A DNA stretch of 64,000 nucleotides, taken from NCBI RefSeq assembly GCF_027595985.1, contig NC_073306.1:96236926-96300925 (forward strand). The letters run 5' to 3'. Both the position numbers and the translations under genes were made by a program. Shown one piece after another: positions 54,301 to 63,261 of this stretch (positions are counted from its first letter, which is position 1; every line of letters begins with the position of its first letter). The DNA is from Sorex araneus (lineage: Eukaryota; Chordata; Mammalia; Eulipotyphla; Soricidae). Under the pieces are notes generated by a model, which saw only the letters and a list, made by a program, of their open reading frames with translations, was not told where the DNA came from and did no database searches.

Positions 54301-54792
54301 ATGCTAGCAGGCGAGCGAAAGCAAACAGCTCCCAGCCGCAGCGAGGGGGCCTCCGGGGGGCTGGACGTGGCTCCGGGTCTCCATGGAGAAGCCACAGGTG
54401 CTGATGGAGAGCGGGTGCGTGCGTTGTCGTGTCCCTCTGCTTCCCACTGCGCCCTGACATCCCGTCCCCACGCTGGCTCTCCGGAGTGGCCGACCCCCGG
54501 GACGCGGCGGCTGCTCCCCGCGCCCTCCCCCACGCCCCGCCGCGGCCCGGGGAGCGATCCCGCTGCCCCCCACCCCCCGGCCCGGCCCGCCCCGCGCGAG
54601 GCGGCCGCGGGGTTTGCGCCCGAGGGGATCCCCGAGCTGGGCCCGCGGCCCGTACCTGCGCTTGAAGTCGCGGTTGTACACGCTCCGCAGCCGCTCACGA
54701 TCCGTCTCGGCGTCCAGCTCGCGCTCCAGCAGGAAACTCTCGAACCTCTGGCCCGTCTTCCGGAGCTGCCGGCAGCTGAACTTGCTGGGCAT
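24650..54792 (-). CDS. MOV10: MOV10, UPF1-like RNA helicase and retroelement restriction factor
   Basis: Twenty coding exons join in phase to 2,991 nt, 996 aa (human 1003). In transcript order: 54656-54792, 35941-36147, 35192-35427, 34785-35043, 31972-32103, 31062-31230, 29841-29995, 29444-29620, 29188-29335, 28747-28905, 28435-28538, 28194-28291, 27893-28109, 26585-26702, 26267-26458, 26055-26129, 25223-25348, 25058-25146, 24790-24911, 24650-24720. Helicase motifs: GPPGTGKT 524-531 (K530), APSNSGAD 554-561, DEAG 645-648, GDPRQLGP 679-686, NYRSHP 731-736, EEFQGQER 866-873, VAVTRAK 907-913. The protein is a 5'-to-3' SF1 RNA helicase of P-bodies that works with Argonaute and UPF1 and restricts LINE-1 and retroviruses. 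K530 and D645/E646 match recalled human numbering. Residues 80-105 diverge most. All introns are GT/AG. The start [11 protein letters not shown] was chosen by conservation; an in-frame ATG lies 120 nt upstream. Confidence 0.97.
27135..27378 (-). repeat. Second-type SINE (shared tRNA head, repeat tail)
   Basis: A nearly full copy, antisense to the window. It reads (tail) repeated 'cactgtcactgtcat', then body ('gttactgtttttggc', 'gagcttgtcaggctc'), then the tRNA-derived head ending 'gctatcactccagcc'. It is in the MOV10 intron between exons 13 and 14, followed by a (TA)n tract at 27425-27457. Confidence 0.85.
28575..28668. repeat. Tandem duplication in MOV10 intron 10
   Basis: Two copies of about 40 bp containing 'gggagaggccagccca' and 'ccgaggtca' lie side by side, differing at few sites. 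It lies between exons 28747-28905 and 28435-28538. Confidence 0.85.
31380..31480. repeat. Local direct repeats in MOV10 intron 5
   Basis: 'ggaaggcagtgct' occurs twice and 'gtgctcaaagcggaggc' twice, with a small palindrome 'aaagcactg...cagtgcttt' between them. This looks like a recent local duplication in the intron between exons 31972-32103 and 31062-31230. Confidence 0.8.
35440..38460. repeat. SINEs and simple repeats around MOV10 exon 2
   Basis: Sense SINEs lie at about 35440-35580, 36297-36440, 37095-37280, 37315-37480, 37585-37750 and 38320-38460. An antisense SINE is at about 35720-35880. A (CACAGA)n tract is at 36835-36889 and a (GT)n tract at 37784-37828. Coding exon 2 (35941-36147) sits between SINEs. 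Confidence 0.75.
38870..39701 (+). mobile_element. Endogenous retrovirus LTR (class I-like)
   Basis: A single-copy 0.83-kb block begins TGTTGG and ends near CTAACA...GTAACA. It has an LTR layout: TATATAAG box at 39520-39527, AATAAA at 39618-39623 about 95 bp later, then a short U5. Six bases past the end is TGGTGCC (39707-39713), the first seven bases of a primer-binding site of the tRNA-His type, after which the match decays. No flanking duplication is found and no gag, pol or env frame is seen. It is in MOV10 intron 1, antisense to the gene. It is an old, non-coding fossil. Confidence 0.75.
39714..40075 (+). mobile_element. Retroelement-like GC-rich segment after the LTR
   Basis: About 360 bp following the LTR. 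It contains a purine-rich tract, AATAAA at about 39872, then 'ccaccggccgtcccgatcc' and 'cgcccttcggcgagc', a small hairpin. It could be the leader of the same element or part of a second LTR. No open frame of note. Confidence 0.4.
40088..43200. repeat. SINE cluster in MOV10 intron 1
   Basis: Sense copies lie at about 40088-40250, 40510-40670, 40690-40870, 41464-41655, 41669-41830, 41845-42020, 42165-42345, 42347-42540 and partial 42775-42930 (with a CA tract at 42905). An antisense copy at 41181-41356 carries a perfect 14-bp duplication 'aaaagggtcactct' (41167-41180 and 41357-41370). No exon is found. Confidence 0.8.
43301..43881 (+). mobile_element. ERV LTR copy 1 of a related pair
   Basis: Begins TGATGTAGGCAGGTAG, has CTATAAAG at 43565-43572, AATAAA at 43821-43826 and ends near 'cgagtgagaca'. 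It aligns along its length with 45126-46085 (for example 'cctgagcccatgtgctg', 'ctaggagaagcccg', 'ttacttcactgc'). It has no SINE insertion of its own and is preceded directly by an antisense SINE fragment at about 43205-43300. Confidence 0.8.
44153..44375 (-). repeat. Second-type SINE, antisense copy
   Basis: Same body as 27135-27378 ('gagacttgttactgtttttggc', split here as gagacttgtt/actgtttttggc), followed by the reverse tRNA head ending near 'gctatcactccc'. Confidence 0.85.
44481..44830. repeat. Abutting inverted pair of SINEs
   Basis: Sense copy 44481-44668 with a poly-A tail is followed almost directly by an older antisense copy at about 44690-44830. A transcript across both could fold back on itself. 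Confidence 0.75.
44853..45092 (+). repeat. Second-type SINE, full-length sense copy
   Basis: The tRNA head (gctcgagcgatagcacagcg) is followed by a body unlike the common SINE, ending in 'gacagtgacagtgacagtg' with no poly-A. A flanking duplication 'acatattca.gg' (about 44840-44851 and 45091-45102) fixes both ends, so the repeat tail is the true 3' terminus. Confidence 0.85.
45126..46085 (+). mobile_element. ERV LTR copy 2, interrupted by two SINEs
   Basis: Same family and orientation as the copy at 43301-43881; begins TGAGACAGGCAGGTAG, AATAAA at 46023-46028. Two sense SINEs were inserted later: 45178-45340, with the 15-bp duplication 'aatggaattcctcgg' at 45163-45177 and 45341-45355, and about 45425-45580, with duplication 'ctttacctgg'. 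Removing both leaves about 600 bp, like copy 1. The TATA position is degraded (actacaaaag). Confidence 0.8.
46450..49453. repeat. SINEs and (CA)n in MOV10 intron 1
   Basis: Sense copies lie at about 46450-46575, 46728-46910, 46930-47140 (degraded), 47175-47310, 47467-47645, 48008-48170 (degraded), 48775-48925 and 49100-49260. Antisense copies lie at 47707-47867 and 49284-49453. A (CA)n tract is at 48351-48394. Confidence 0.75.
49850..50910 (-). repeat. Array of six antisense SINEs
   Basis: Six copies in the same (antisense) orientation follow one another: about 49850-49970, 49975-50115, 50172-50333, 50344-50530, 50560-50715 and 50722-50910. A (TTTA/TCTA)n tract lies at 50115-50171. Each starts with a T-run and ends with 'ctccagccc'-like sequence. 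They read as sense in the MOV10 pre-mRNA. Confidence 0.85.
50911..51634. other. Unique intron sequence, nothing recognised
   Basis: Non-repetitive sequence in MOV10 intron 1 with short open frames only and no recognisable exon or RNA. Confidence 0.5.
51635..52110 (+). repeat. Old L2 fragment split by a SINE
   Basis: L2-like 3' sequence ('ctaactcctacttattcttcaag', split here as ctaactcctactt/attcttcaag, and terminal 'ggccaatgtttgttggata') is interrupted by a sense shrew SINE at about 51702-51880. The site 'agattctgtt' is repeated on both sides of the SINE. Two further degraded SINEs follow at 52322-52500 and 52525-52650. Confidence 0.65.
52660..54250. other. Intron sequence flanking MOV10 exon 1
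   Basis: Mostly unique AT-moderate sequence with one sense SINE at about 53190-53360. It becomes GC-rich beyond 54050 as the CpG island begins. A minus-strand 136-aa frame at 52764-53174 has no family resemblance I recognise. Confidence 0.5.
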
Positions 54793-55270
54793 CGCGGCGG
54801 CGGCTGCGGCCCAGGCGGGAGGGTCCGTGGAAATGAAACTGAAAGTGGTCGCGGCGGCTGGAGTTGGCGGGGACGCGGCTGCGGGGACCCCCGGCCCGCG
54901 CCCGGCCTGCACCCCCGGCCCGCCCGCACCCGCTCCGTCCTACCTGCGCTCCCCGCCACCGGCCTCCCCCCGAGCTCTCCTGGGCTGACCCTCCCGAGGG
55001 CCCTCCCCTCGCCCAGCTCCCGCCCCTGGCTCCCGGCCAGGAGCCGAGGGGCCCCCCGGGCCGGCCCGCGCGCCTTCCCCAGCTCCGGCTACTCCCACGT
55101 CCACGCCCCGGGGCCTCGGGCGCGGGCTGCAGCGGGGAGCAAAGGGCACGGCCGGGAGCCCGGGGCCGCCTCCGCCCCTCCCCCGACGGAAGCCCGCGGC
55201 ACGCCCCCGCCCTCGACCTCCCTCTGTCGCTTCCAGGCAGAGGGTGCCCGAGTCCCAGGGGTTCGGGGTC
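54300..55270 (-). promoter_or_regulatory. MOV10: MOV10 CpG island promoter
   Basis: CpG-dense sequence surrounds and precedes the first coding exon, spanning about 54300-55270. GC boxes are frequent and no TATA box is seen. The long open frames on both strands here are a consequence of composition. Transcription must start upstream of 54792; whether there is an extra noncoding exon cannot be decided. Confidence 0.8.
54829..54846 (-). promoter_or_regulatory. MOV10: ISRE / IRF element at the MOV10 start
   Basis: The plus strand reads GAAACTGAAAGT (54835-54846), a full match to the IRF-E/ISRE consensus GAAA(G/C)(T/C)GAAA(G/C)(T/C). An extra GAAA half-site adjoins it (54830-54833). It lies about 38-54 bp upstream of the ATG. 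MOV10 is a known interferon-inducible gene, so a functional role is plausible but inferred. Confidence 0.75.
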
Positions 55271-55454
55271 ACGGACCTGGCGAGCCGGGGGTCAGGGCTG
55301 AAGACGGGGCCCGGGATGAGGTCCCGTCCTTCCTCCCGCCGGACGCTCCCTCGTGTGCAGAAGCCTGTGACCACAGGTCCGTGCGCCCGCACTCCAGCCT
55401 CAGTTGCTCTTCATACACCAGCATGTAAGAATAGTCACCCCGTTGTCAAATGTT

Positions 55455-55456
<2 letters not shown>

Positions 55457-55489
<33 letters not shown>
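55457..55489. repeat. (GT)n microsatellite
   Basis: About 16 GT units just upstream of MOV10, followed by an antisense SINE remnant (about 55500-55575). Confidence 0.95.
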
Positions 55490-55491
<2 letters not shown>

Positions 55492-55679
55492 GGGAGTGCT
55501 GGGATCACACCTGGTGGTGCCCAGGGGCCAATCTGCTGCATCAGGAGTCCTCCCTGCGGTGCTCTGGGGGAAAAAGCACTGCAGAATCCAGAGCTCTGAG
55601 TCATTTCCTCCATTCAAGGTTTTATCTTCTTGAGAGTAAGAAACCGTGTGTTAGATGGTTAACAGTCACCACATCAGGG

Positions 55680-56030
55680 GCCTGAGAGCACAGCGGGTAG
55701 AATTGTTTGCCTTGCATTCCACCAACCTGGGTCCAAACCCACCAACCCGCCAACCGCCTGCCAGGAGTAAGTTCTGTTTTTTTTGTTTTTTTTTTGCTTT
55801 TTGGGTCACACCCAGCGATGCACAGGGGTTACTCCTGGCTTTGCACTCAGGAATTACTCCTGGCGGTGCTCAGGGGACCATATGGGATGCTGGGATTCGA
55901 ACCCGGGTCGGCCGCGTGCAAGGCAAACGCCCTACCCGCTATGCTATCGCTCCAGCCCCCAGGAGTAAGTTCTGAGTGCAGAGCCAGAAGTAAGCCCTGA
56001 ACACTGCCAGGTATGGCCCCCAACTAATAA
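55680..56030. repeat. Antisense SINE nested inside a sense SINE
   Basis: The sense SINE (55680-55776 and 55960-56030) is cut in its middle by an antisense copy at 55777-55959. The 15-base site 'caggagtaagttctg' is present on both sides (55762-55776, 55960-55974), so it is a target-site duplication within the host SINE body. Confidence 0.9.
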
Positions 56031-56089
56031 GTAAATAAACAGTCAACATCAATCTTCAGAAGAAAAATAAAAGACCTCAAAAAGGGACT

Positions 56090-59000
56090 TTTTTTTAACG
56101 GGGGCGGGGGGGGGCGGTGGGACATACACCCATCAACCCTCAGGGATTATTCCTGGCTCTTCACTCAGGAATTAGTCCTGGTGGGAATCAGGGGACCATA
56201 TGGGATGCTGGGCATCAAACCCGGGCTCGCCACATGCAAGGCAAGCACCCTACCGGCTGGAAGGTGGCATTATTAAGATAGGCTGGGTAGAGCCTCCCAG
56301 CACAACAAATGCATAACTAAGCCCTGCATCTCTGTGGCTCTCTCAGGAAACATTTTAAACCAATATGTCAGAGTTCCAAATGTATCAGTTAGGGTTTTCC
56401 AAAGTAATATTTGACAGGAGGCCACACAGTCCACAGAAGCTGAGATAGCAACGGCGGAACCCAATGCTTCATTTCCCTGCCACGCACCACGTGGACAGCT
56501 GGGAAAAATGGGGGTTCGATTGGGACATGCAAAGTCAGGGAGAACCGAAGCTAGCAGGCTGGAGAACACAGCCTGGCCCAGGGCCTCCTAGAAACAGTTG
56601 TGCACAGGAAGGGGAAACCAGGAAGCTCTTCGGAGATACTCTGTCTTGCTCATGCAGTTGCCAGTGAGACCTGAGAGGACAGCTGAGAAGAAACCCTTCA
56701 AAATTGTTTCTCTGTTTCAAAACCTACCATCCACCACACAGACAGGGAATGGCGTTCACTGGGTGCTTTAGTGGGAACCGAGAGCATCAGTTGTATATTT
56801 GTATATCGGGCTCTACCTGTATATTTCCTGTGAAGTCCTCTGTTTCCTGTGAAGAGAAGGAAGCTCGACCCCCTGGGCTGTGGTGGTAAAAGAATTGACC
56901 GGAGAGCCAGGTAGTTTACATGAGAACTAAGTTATTAAAGAGTGTTCCAGTTAGATTCAGACCAGGAGGCCTCCAGAAAGAGAAACTCCCTATGCACAGT
57001 CTTGAAGTCTTAGTGGGTCTCAGGGCTGCGTGAGCTGAAGTTTCTTGTTTCTGTTGATAAGTTAATTCCTGGGGCTAGAGCAATAGTACAGCAGGTAGGG
57101 CGTTTGCCTTGCACGCAGCCAACCCGGGTTCGACCCCCAGCATCCCATATGGTCCCCTGAACAATGCCAGGAGTAATTCCTGAGTGAACCCCTGTGCATC
57201 ACCGGGTGTTACCCCAAAAAAAAAAAAGATAAGTTAATTCCTGGAGGTGGGTGAGCAGGAAACGTGCAGCCAGTTCAGGGAAGGGAGTGAGTGGCACATA
57301 CAATATTCTGAGGGCAGTGGGTAGGCGTTTGCTTGGAAGCAACAGACCCAGATTCGATTCTCAGTAGCCCAAGCACACCAGGAATGATTCCTGAGCGTAG
57401 AGCCTGGAGTTAGCCCTGAGCATCACTGGGTGTGGCCAAAAAAAAAGCCGAAATGGGGTATTTATCAGAAAGAAAAGTTCTGCTGGAGATACCTGGATTA
57501 AACCAGTTCAGCTCTGGTCAAGCTGGACTTCAGCGCTGACCCTCCACTGACTTTTACTCTCACTTTATTTTATTTTTTTTTCTTTTTGGGTCATACCCGG
57601 TGATGCACAGGGGTTACTCCTGGCTCTGCACTCAGGAATTACTCCTGGCGGTGCTCAGGGGGCCATATGGGATGCTGGGAATCGAACCTGAGTCGGCTGC
57701 GTGCAAGGCAAATGTCCTACCTGCTGTGCTATCGCTCCAGCCCCCTACCCTCACTTTAATACCAAAAATCACATCCTGAGCTGGAACTATGCTACGAAGA
57801 TATGAGAGAAAGCACTGCATCTGCTGGGGCCAGAGAGATGCCATATGGCCAAACCGGTCTGGATCCCCAGCACCCCGTATATTCCCCTGAGCAACGCCAG
57901 AAGTGACTTTTGAGTGAAGAGCCATGTGTGCCCCCTAAAAAGTAATACACCCCCAACCACAAACCCAACACTGTGTCTGCACAGCCAACTTCTTGTATTT
58001 CCCCAACCCAAATTGCTTAGGTGTCTCTCCTTGACTGCCAAAGTCCTTTAGAAAATGTCCCCAGGGGGCTTGAGAGAGAGCAGCGGTTAAAGAGTGCGCC
58101 TTCACGCCACCAACTCTGGTTTGATCCCTGGCACTGCATATGGTTCCTCAAGTGATCCCTGAGCACAGCCAGCCCCTGAGCACTGTGAGGCGTGGCTTGC
58201 CCCCCCCATGCCTTAGAAGTAAATAGAATAAAAGTAAAAATAAATGAAAAATTCACTTGCCAAAGCCAGCCAAGTCACAGTGCCCTGTGCTGTCTCTTTT
58301 GTATTAAGAGAAAAAATATTGCCAGAACAACTCCTTGGACACATTTTGTGGATTGGTTGGTTTTGGGACCACAACTAGTAGCCTAGTGCGAAGCTCAGGA
58401 GTCGACCCCTACAGTGCTGGGGAGAGAGTGTGATGTCAGGGGTCAAATCCGTTTCTCTGCATATCAGGCATGTGCTCTATCAAGCCCTTTTAGCCAGTCT
58501 TGGCCCATGCTCTGGTCTTTTGTAAATCTCAATGACGAGAGCTAGAATCCTGGGTGGGGTCCACAAGAGGAGAGCAACAACCTGGTTGGAAATATGTTGT
58601 GGCTTTGATTATGATGGACTCCAAAACTGGTTTCATCTGCAAAAATTCACACTTAACAAATTTTTTTTTCCTGTTTTCATTTCTTTTTCTTTTATTTTAC
58701 CTGCAACCTCTCCATCCGGGAGGCCAAGGGTATGACTGCTGGTGGGTGGCCACAGGCACACAGCGGGCAGAGCCCCGTCTTTGGCCGCAGGGAGGTGACA
58801 TCACCGATCTCCGCTCTGTCCCCAGTCCAGACACCCAGCAGCCAGCCTTCCCTTTGGCTCCACTGGAGGAAGGGTGAGCACAGGTGGTCCCAAGAGCTGA
58901 GCAACCTGCCCTCCTGGCCCCCCAGCTGGCCTACTACTTTCACCTCCCCCCCTGCAAGGACAGCCCTGCCTCGGGCCAGACATGGCCACTCGTGGGGGAT

Positions 59001-59780
59001 GGGTACCACCACATACTGACCATGGAGAGACAGAGGGCAGTGGCGTAGGAAGACAGTAGTCAGCCTCCCCCTGGGACACTTAACAAAATTATGATTGTCA
59101 TTTTCATATAAGGTTGTTTTAAGTGTCTGTTTTAAGTCCCTTGCCACTTTTTTTTTTTCTTTTTGGTCACACTCTGCATTGCACAGGGGTTACTTCTGGC
59201 TCATGCCCTTAGGAATTACTCCTGGAGATGCTCGGGGGACCATATGGGAAGCTGGGAATTGAACCTGGGTCAGCTGTGTGCAAGGCAAACGCTCTATGCG
59301 CTGTGTAATCGCTCCAGCCCCCCCTCCCCCCGCCCCCGGACACCTTTTATATCCAGCCCAGATCTCACTTCATTGAAGCCTTCTCTAAATTCATCTATAC
59401 TTAGAAGAAATTGGAGTTCAGGGAGAAACTGGAGAGATAGTGCAGTAGGCAGGGCACTTGCCTGCATGTGCCCACGCCCGGTTAAATCTCCAGCATCTTG
59501 TATTGTCTCCTGACCCTTGCCAGGAATGAGTCCTGAGTGAAGAGCAAGGAGTAGGCCTGAGCCCTGCTGGCTGTGGCCCTGAAACAAAAACAAGGACAAA
59601 AAGAATCTGAAGCTGGAGAGATAGTATAGGAGTCAGGGAGGCGCTTGCCTCACATATGGCTGACCCCTGTCCCATCACTGGCACTGCACATGGTCCCCCA
59701 CTCTCACCACCAGGAGTGACCCCTGAGCCCAGATCAGGAGTAGCTCCAAGCTGAGTGTGCGGACAAACACCCCTCCTTTC
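56090..59780. repeat. Upstream intergenic SINE-rich sequence
   Basis: Antisense SINEs lie at about 56095-56260, 57572-57745 and 59148-59322. Sense SINEs lie at 57072-57230, 57310-57445, 57828-57945 (degraded), 58070-58200, 59425-59600 and 59612-59780. The stretches 56270-57060 and 58500-59140 are unique and show no recognisable exon. Confidence 0.7.
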
Positions 59781-59783
59781 CCC

Positions 59784-59784
<1 letters not shown>

Positions 59785-59829
<45 letters not shown>
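59785..59829. repeat. (CA)n microsatellite
   Basis: About 22 CA units at the tail of a sense SINE. Confidence 0.95.
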
Positions 59830-59830
<1 letters not shown>

Positions 59831-60210
59831 CTTTTTACTTTTGGGTCATGCATGACTGTGCTGGGGGCTAGTCCTGGCTAAAGAATCAATCCCAAGACCT
59901 CCACATGCAGGTAAGTGCTCTACCATATCCCTTACCTTAAAAACCTGATTTATTCAATAGAGTTGCCATCTTTAGTAAGGATCATAAAGCACAAAAGGCA
60001 ATCTGAAAATTAACTGTAGCCAGGGCCCTTTTTGGAGCAAAACTATAGGATCCCAAGATAACTAGAGAAGAAAACTAGAGGCAATTAGTATTGAGTAGGA
60101 CAATGACTGTTGGAAATGTTCACTCTGGACAAGAACTCAGTGCTGGAAGTAGGTAAAGGAATATACGTGATAACCTTATAGTCCTGTACCACATACCATA
60201 ATGACCAAAA

Positions 60211-60228
60211 GGAGAGAGAGAGAGAGAG

Positions 60229-60317
<89 letters not shown>
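60211..60317. repeat. Compound (GA)n(GT)n(GA)n microsatellite
   Basis: Three blocks: GA 60211-60232, GT 60233-60261, GA 60262-60317. Confidence 0.97.
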
Positions 60318-60321
<4 letters not shown>

Positions 60322-60539
60322 ACACTTCTCTGATATAGAGGCAGACTGGAGGGTGGGGGGAGGGGTGGAAGGAGGGAAGTTGGGAACATTGGTGGTCAGA
60401 AATGTACACTGGTGAAGGGAAGGGTGGAAGGGTGTTGGAACACCGTATGACTGAAACCCAATCATGGACAACTTTGTTACAGTTTACCTCAAGGTGATTT
60501 AATTAAAATTTTTTTTTAATTAAAAAAAAAACACCTTAA

Positions 60540-61640
60540 TTTTTTTGATTTTGGAGCCACACCTGGCTGGGCTGGCCCTGTGCTCAGGTATCACTACTGG
60601 CAATAATCAGGGGACCTTATATGGTATTGAGAATTGAACTTAAGTGAGCTTCATGCAATGCAAGGACCTTATCAGTTGTGAGTCTCTGTGGGACTGAAGC
60701 CATATTTCTCTTTCTCTCTCACTCTCTCTCTCCACCCCTCTTTTAATTTTTTTTTCTTCTTGGGCCTACTTGTGGCTGTGTTAAGGCTTACTTCTGGCTC
60801 TGTGCTCTGGGATTATTCCTGATGGGGCTGAGGAGGACAATATGGGGTGCTGGGGATCGAACCTAGATCGACTTCATTCAAGGTAAGTGCCCCACCGTGT
60901 TCTATCTCTGCAAACCTCCAAACTGAATTTTCTTAACTCTCGTTGCTATATAGATAACAGGTTTTACAACTCAGTATTTGAATGTTCTCTAACTTGAAGT
61001 ATTCTAAATGTCTATGATGACTAGAGAAAGACCTTTAAGTGGAAAAACAGACTGATTAGCCACCACAGACCAAAGGAGAGGCCGTGACAGGTACAGAGTG
61101 GATCCTCAATTCTTTGGGGATTCTCTCACTGCAAAGTTACCTACAAATGTCCTTGGAACCCTCATATTACACAAAGTCCTTTTGCAATCACTCATAGCTG
61201 TGCACAGAGCAGCAAAATACCCCTCAAGTTACACAATATGCGCATTTCCAATTGAGGTAGAATGAAGCAACAATCTGCCTTCCAGTTTCAGCTCATGCTC
61301 CACATGCCCTTCCCAGTAATCCATCACGTCCTTGTTATTTTCCCTTCTTCCCCACCCCTTCTCCCTTTACCACTTAAAATGGTCTCCAAGCATCCTACAA
61401 GTTAGTATTAGTTTCCAAGCCGGAGATGGTTGTAATATATCTTAGAATGGAAAGGAATGAAATGTGCCACCATAAAATTGATTTTTTTTGGGGGGGAGGG
61501 GACCCAGAGGTGCTCAGGGCTTCCACCTTGCTCTGTGCTTAGAAATCACTCCTGGTGAGCTAGGGTGGTGCCAGGGATCAAACTGGGTTGCTGCTTTCAA
61601 GGCAAAGCACCCTACCAGCTGTACTACTGCTCTAGCCCCC
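60540..61640 (-). repeat. Antisense SINE remnants
   Basis: Degraded antisense copies lie at about 60540-60680, 60750-60920 and 61484-61640, with unique AT-rich sequence between 60920 and 61480. Confidence 0.65.
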
Positions 61641-62177
61641 AACTTTGATTTCTTTAGAATAAGGACTAATAATCAGATCTCTGAGGAGCTCAGAAAGCTC
61701 AGTGGGAATGAACCTTTTTTAAGAGATACATGCATGTGTAAAGGAAAATCTCCATGTTTCCCTCCAGGGACACTGAAGAAATATAAAATCTCTTTTGAAG
61801 GAAGGAAGCAGACTCTTAAGTCTGCATAACAACCTGACCCATTAACTGTGCCTTTCCTGGTAAACTCTTGCCTCTCAATCTTCTCTCCACCAAATCCTCT
61901 TTTAGCTAAAGATGTTTTAAAAGAGATATTACAGTTCACATAATTTAAGGTATTAGCTTTTCTGGGACTTTTCCATGTGTATATGAGGCATACATATTAT
62001 TAAACTTCTCCTTCCTCCTTACCCTGTCTTTTATTTGAGTTGTCTTAGCAAAGAATTTAGGAGGGTAGGATAATTATTTTTCTCCCAAACATTTGAGAAA
62101 ATTCCACTGTTACGTGTAACTTACAAGTGCTGCTGGCTGTGAATTCAATGCCTAGGAATAAACAATGTACATTAAAT
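61641..62177. other. AT-rich unique sequence, possible CAPZA1 3' flank
   Basis: Non-repetitive AT-rich sequence without a recognisable exon. In human, CAPZA1 ends just upstream of MOV10, so its 3' UTR might lie here or beyond the window, on the minus strand. Nothing in the sequence proves this. Confidence 0.25.
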
Positions 62178-62192
62178 AAAAGCATACATAGA

Positions 62193-62374
62193 GGGGCCGG
62201 AGCGATAGCACAGTGGGTAGGGCGTTTGCCTTGCATTCGGCCGACCCGAGTTCGATCCCCGGCATCCCATATGGTCCCCCAAGCACCGCCAGGAGTAATT
62301 CCTGAGTGCAAAGCCAGGAGTAACCCCTGAGCATCGCTGGGTGTGACCCAAAAAGCAAAAAAAAAAAAAAAAAG
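62193..62374 (+). repeat. Young full-length sense SINE
   Basis: A near-consensus copy with an A16-17 tail, flanked by 'agcataca.agag' on both sides (about 62180-62192 and 62374-62386). Confidence 0.9.
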
Positions 62375-62410
62375 CATACACAGAGTAGGACAAAAAAAAC
62401 CCTGTATTTT

Positions 62411-63232
62411 TTTTTTTACTGATAATAAAGCATAAATCATTTTTTATTTATTTTTTTTATTTTTTTTTAAATTTATTTATTTTTAATTAGAGAATCACCG
62501 TGAGGGTACAGTTACAGATTTATACACTTTTGTGCTTATACTTCCCTCATACAAAGTTTGGGAACCCATCCCTTCACCAGTGCCCATTCTCCACCACCCG
62601 TAAACCAGTGTCCCTCCCACCCTCCCCAATCCCATCTCCCCCCCACCCCACCCTGCCACTGTGGCAAGGCATTCCCTTCTGTTTTCTCTCTCTAATTAGC
62701 TGTTGTGGTTTGCAATAAAGGTGTTGAGTGGCCGCTGTGCTCAGTCTCTAGCCCTCATTCAGCCCGCAACTCCCTTCCCCCATATGGCCTTCGACTACAA
62801 TGTAGTTGGTGATCGCTTCTCTGAGTTGACCTTTCCCCGGAACGTGAGGCCAGCCTCGAAGCCATGGAGTCAACCTCCTGGTACTTATTTCTACAGTTCT
62901 TGGGTGTTAGTCTCCCACTCTGTTATTCTATATACCATAGATGAGTGCAATCTTTCTATGTCTGTCTCTCTCTTTCTGACTCATTTCACTCAGCATGAAA
63001 CTTTTCATGCCCATCCACTTAACTACAAAATTCTTGACCTCCTTTTTTCTAACAGCTGCATAGTATTCCATTGTATAGATGTACCAAAGTTTCCTCAACC
63101 AGTCATCCGTTCTGGGGCATTCGGGTTTTTTCCAGATTCTGGCTATTGTAAACAGTGCTGCGATGAACATACATGTGCAGATGTTGTTTCGATTGTACTT
63201 TTTTGCCTCTCTGGGATATATTCCCAGCAGTG
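62411..63232 (-). mobile_element. 5'-truncated LINE-1
   Basis: The minus strand encodes the end of L1 ORF2: a frame ending at 62928 contains WYIYTMEYYAAVRKKE and MSQKERDRHRK, typical of the ORF2 C-terminus. A 3' UTR and A-rich tail run to about 62411. The 16-bp duplication 'aaaaaccctgtatttt' (62395-62410, 63233-63248) marks both ends. Only the last 0.1 kb or so of ORF2 remains, so it cannot be mobile by itself. Confidence 0.92.
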
Positions 63233-63261
63233 AAAAACCCTGTATTTTAATAATTATTAGT

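Noticed and set aside
54301-55428. 375-residue plus-strand frame
   Set aside because: Antisense to MOV10 exon 1 and its CpG island; composition effect, no recognisable domain.
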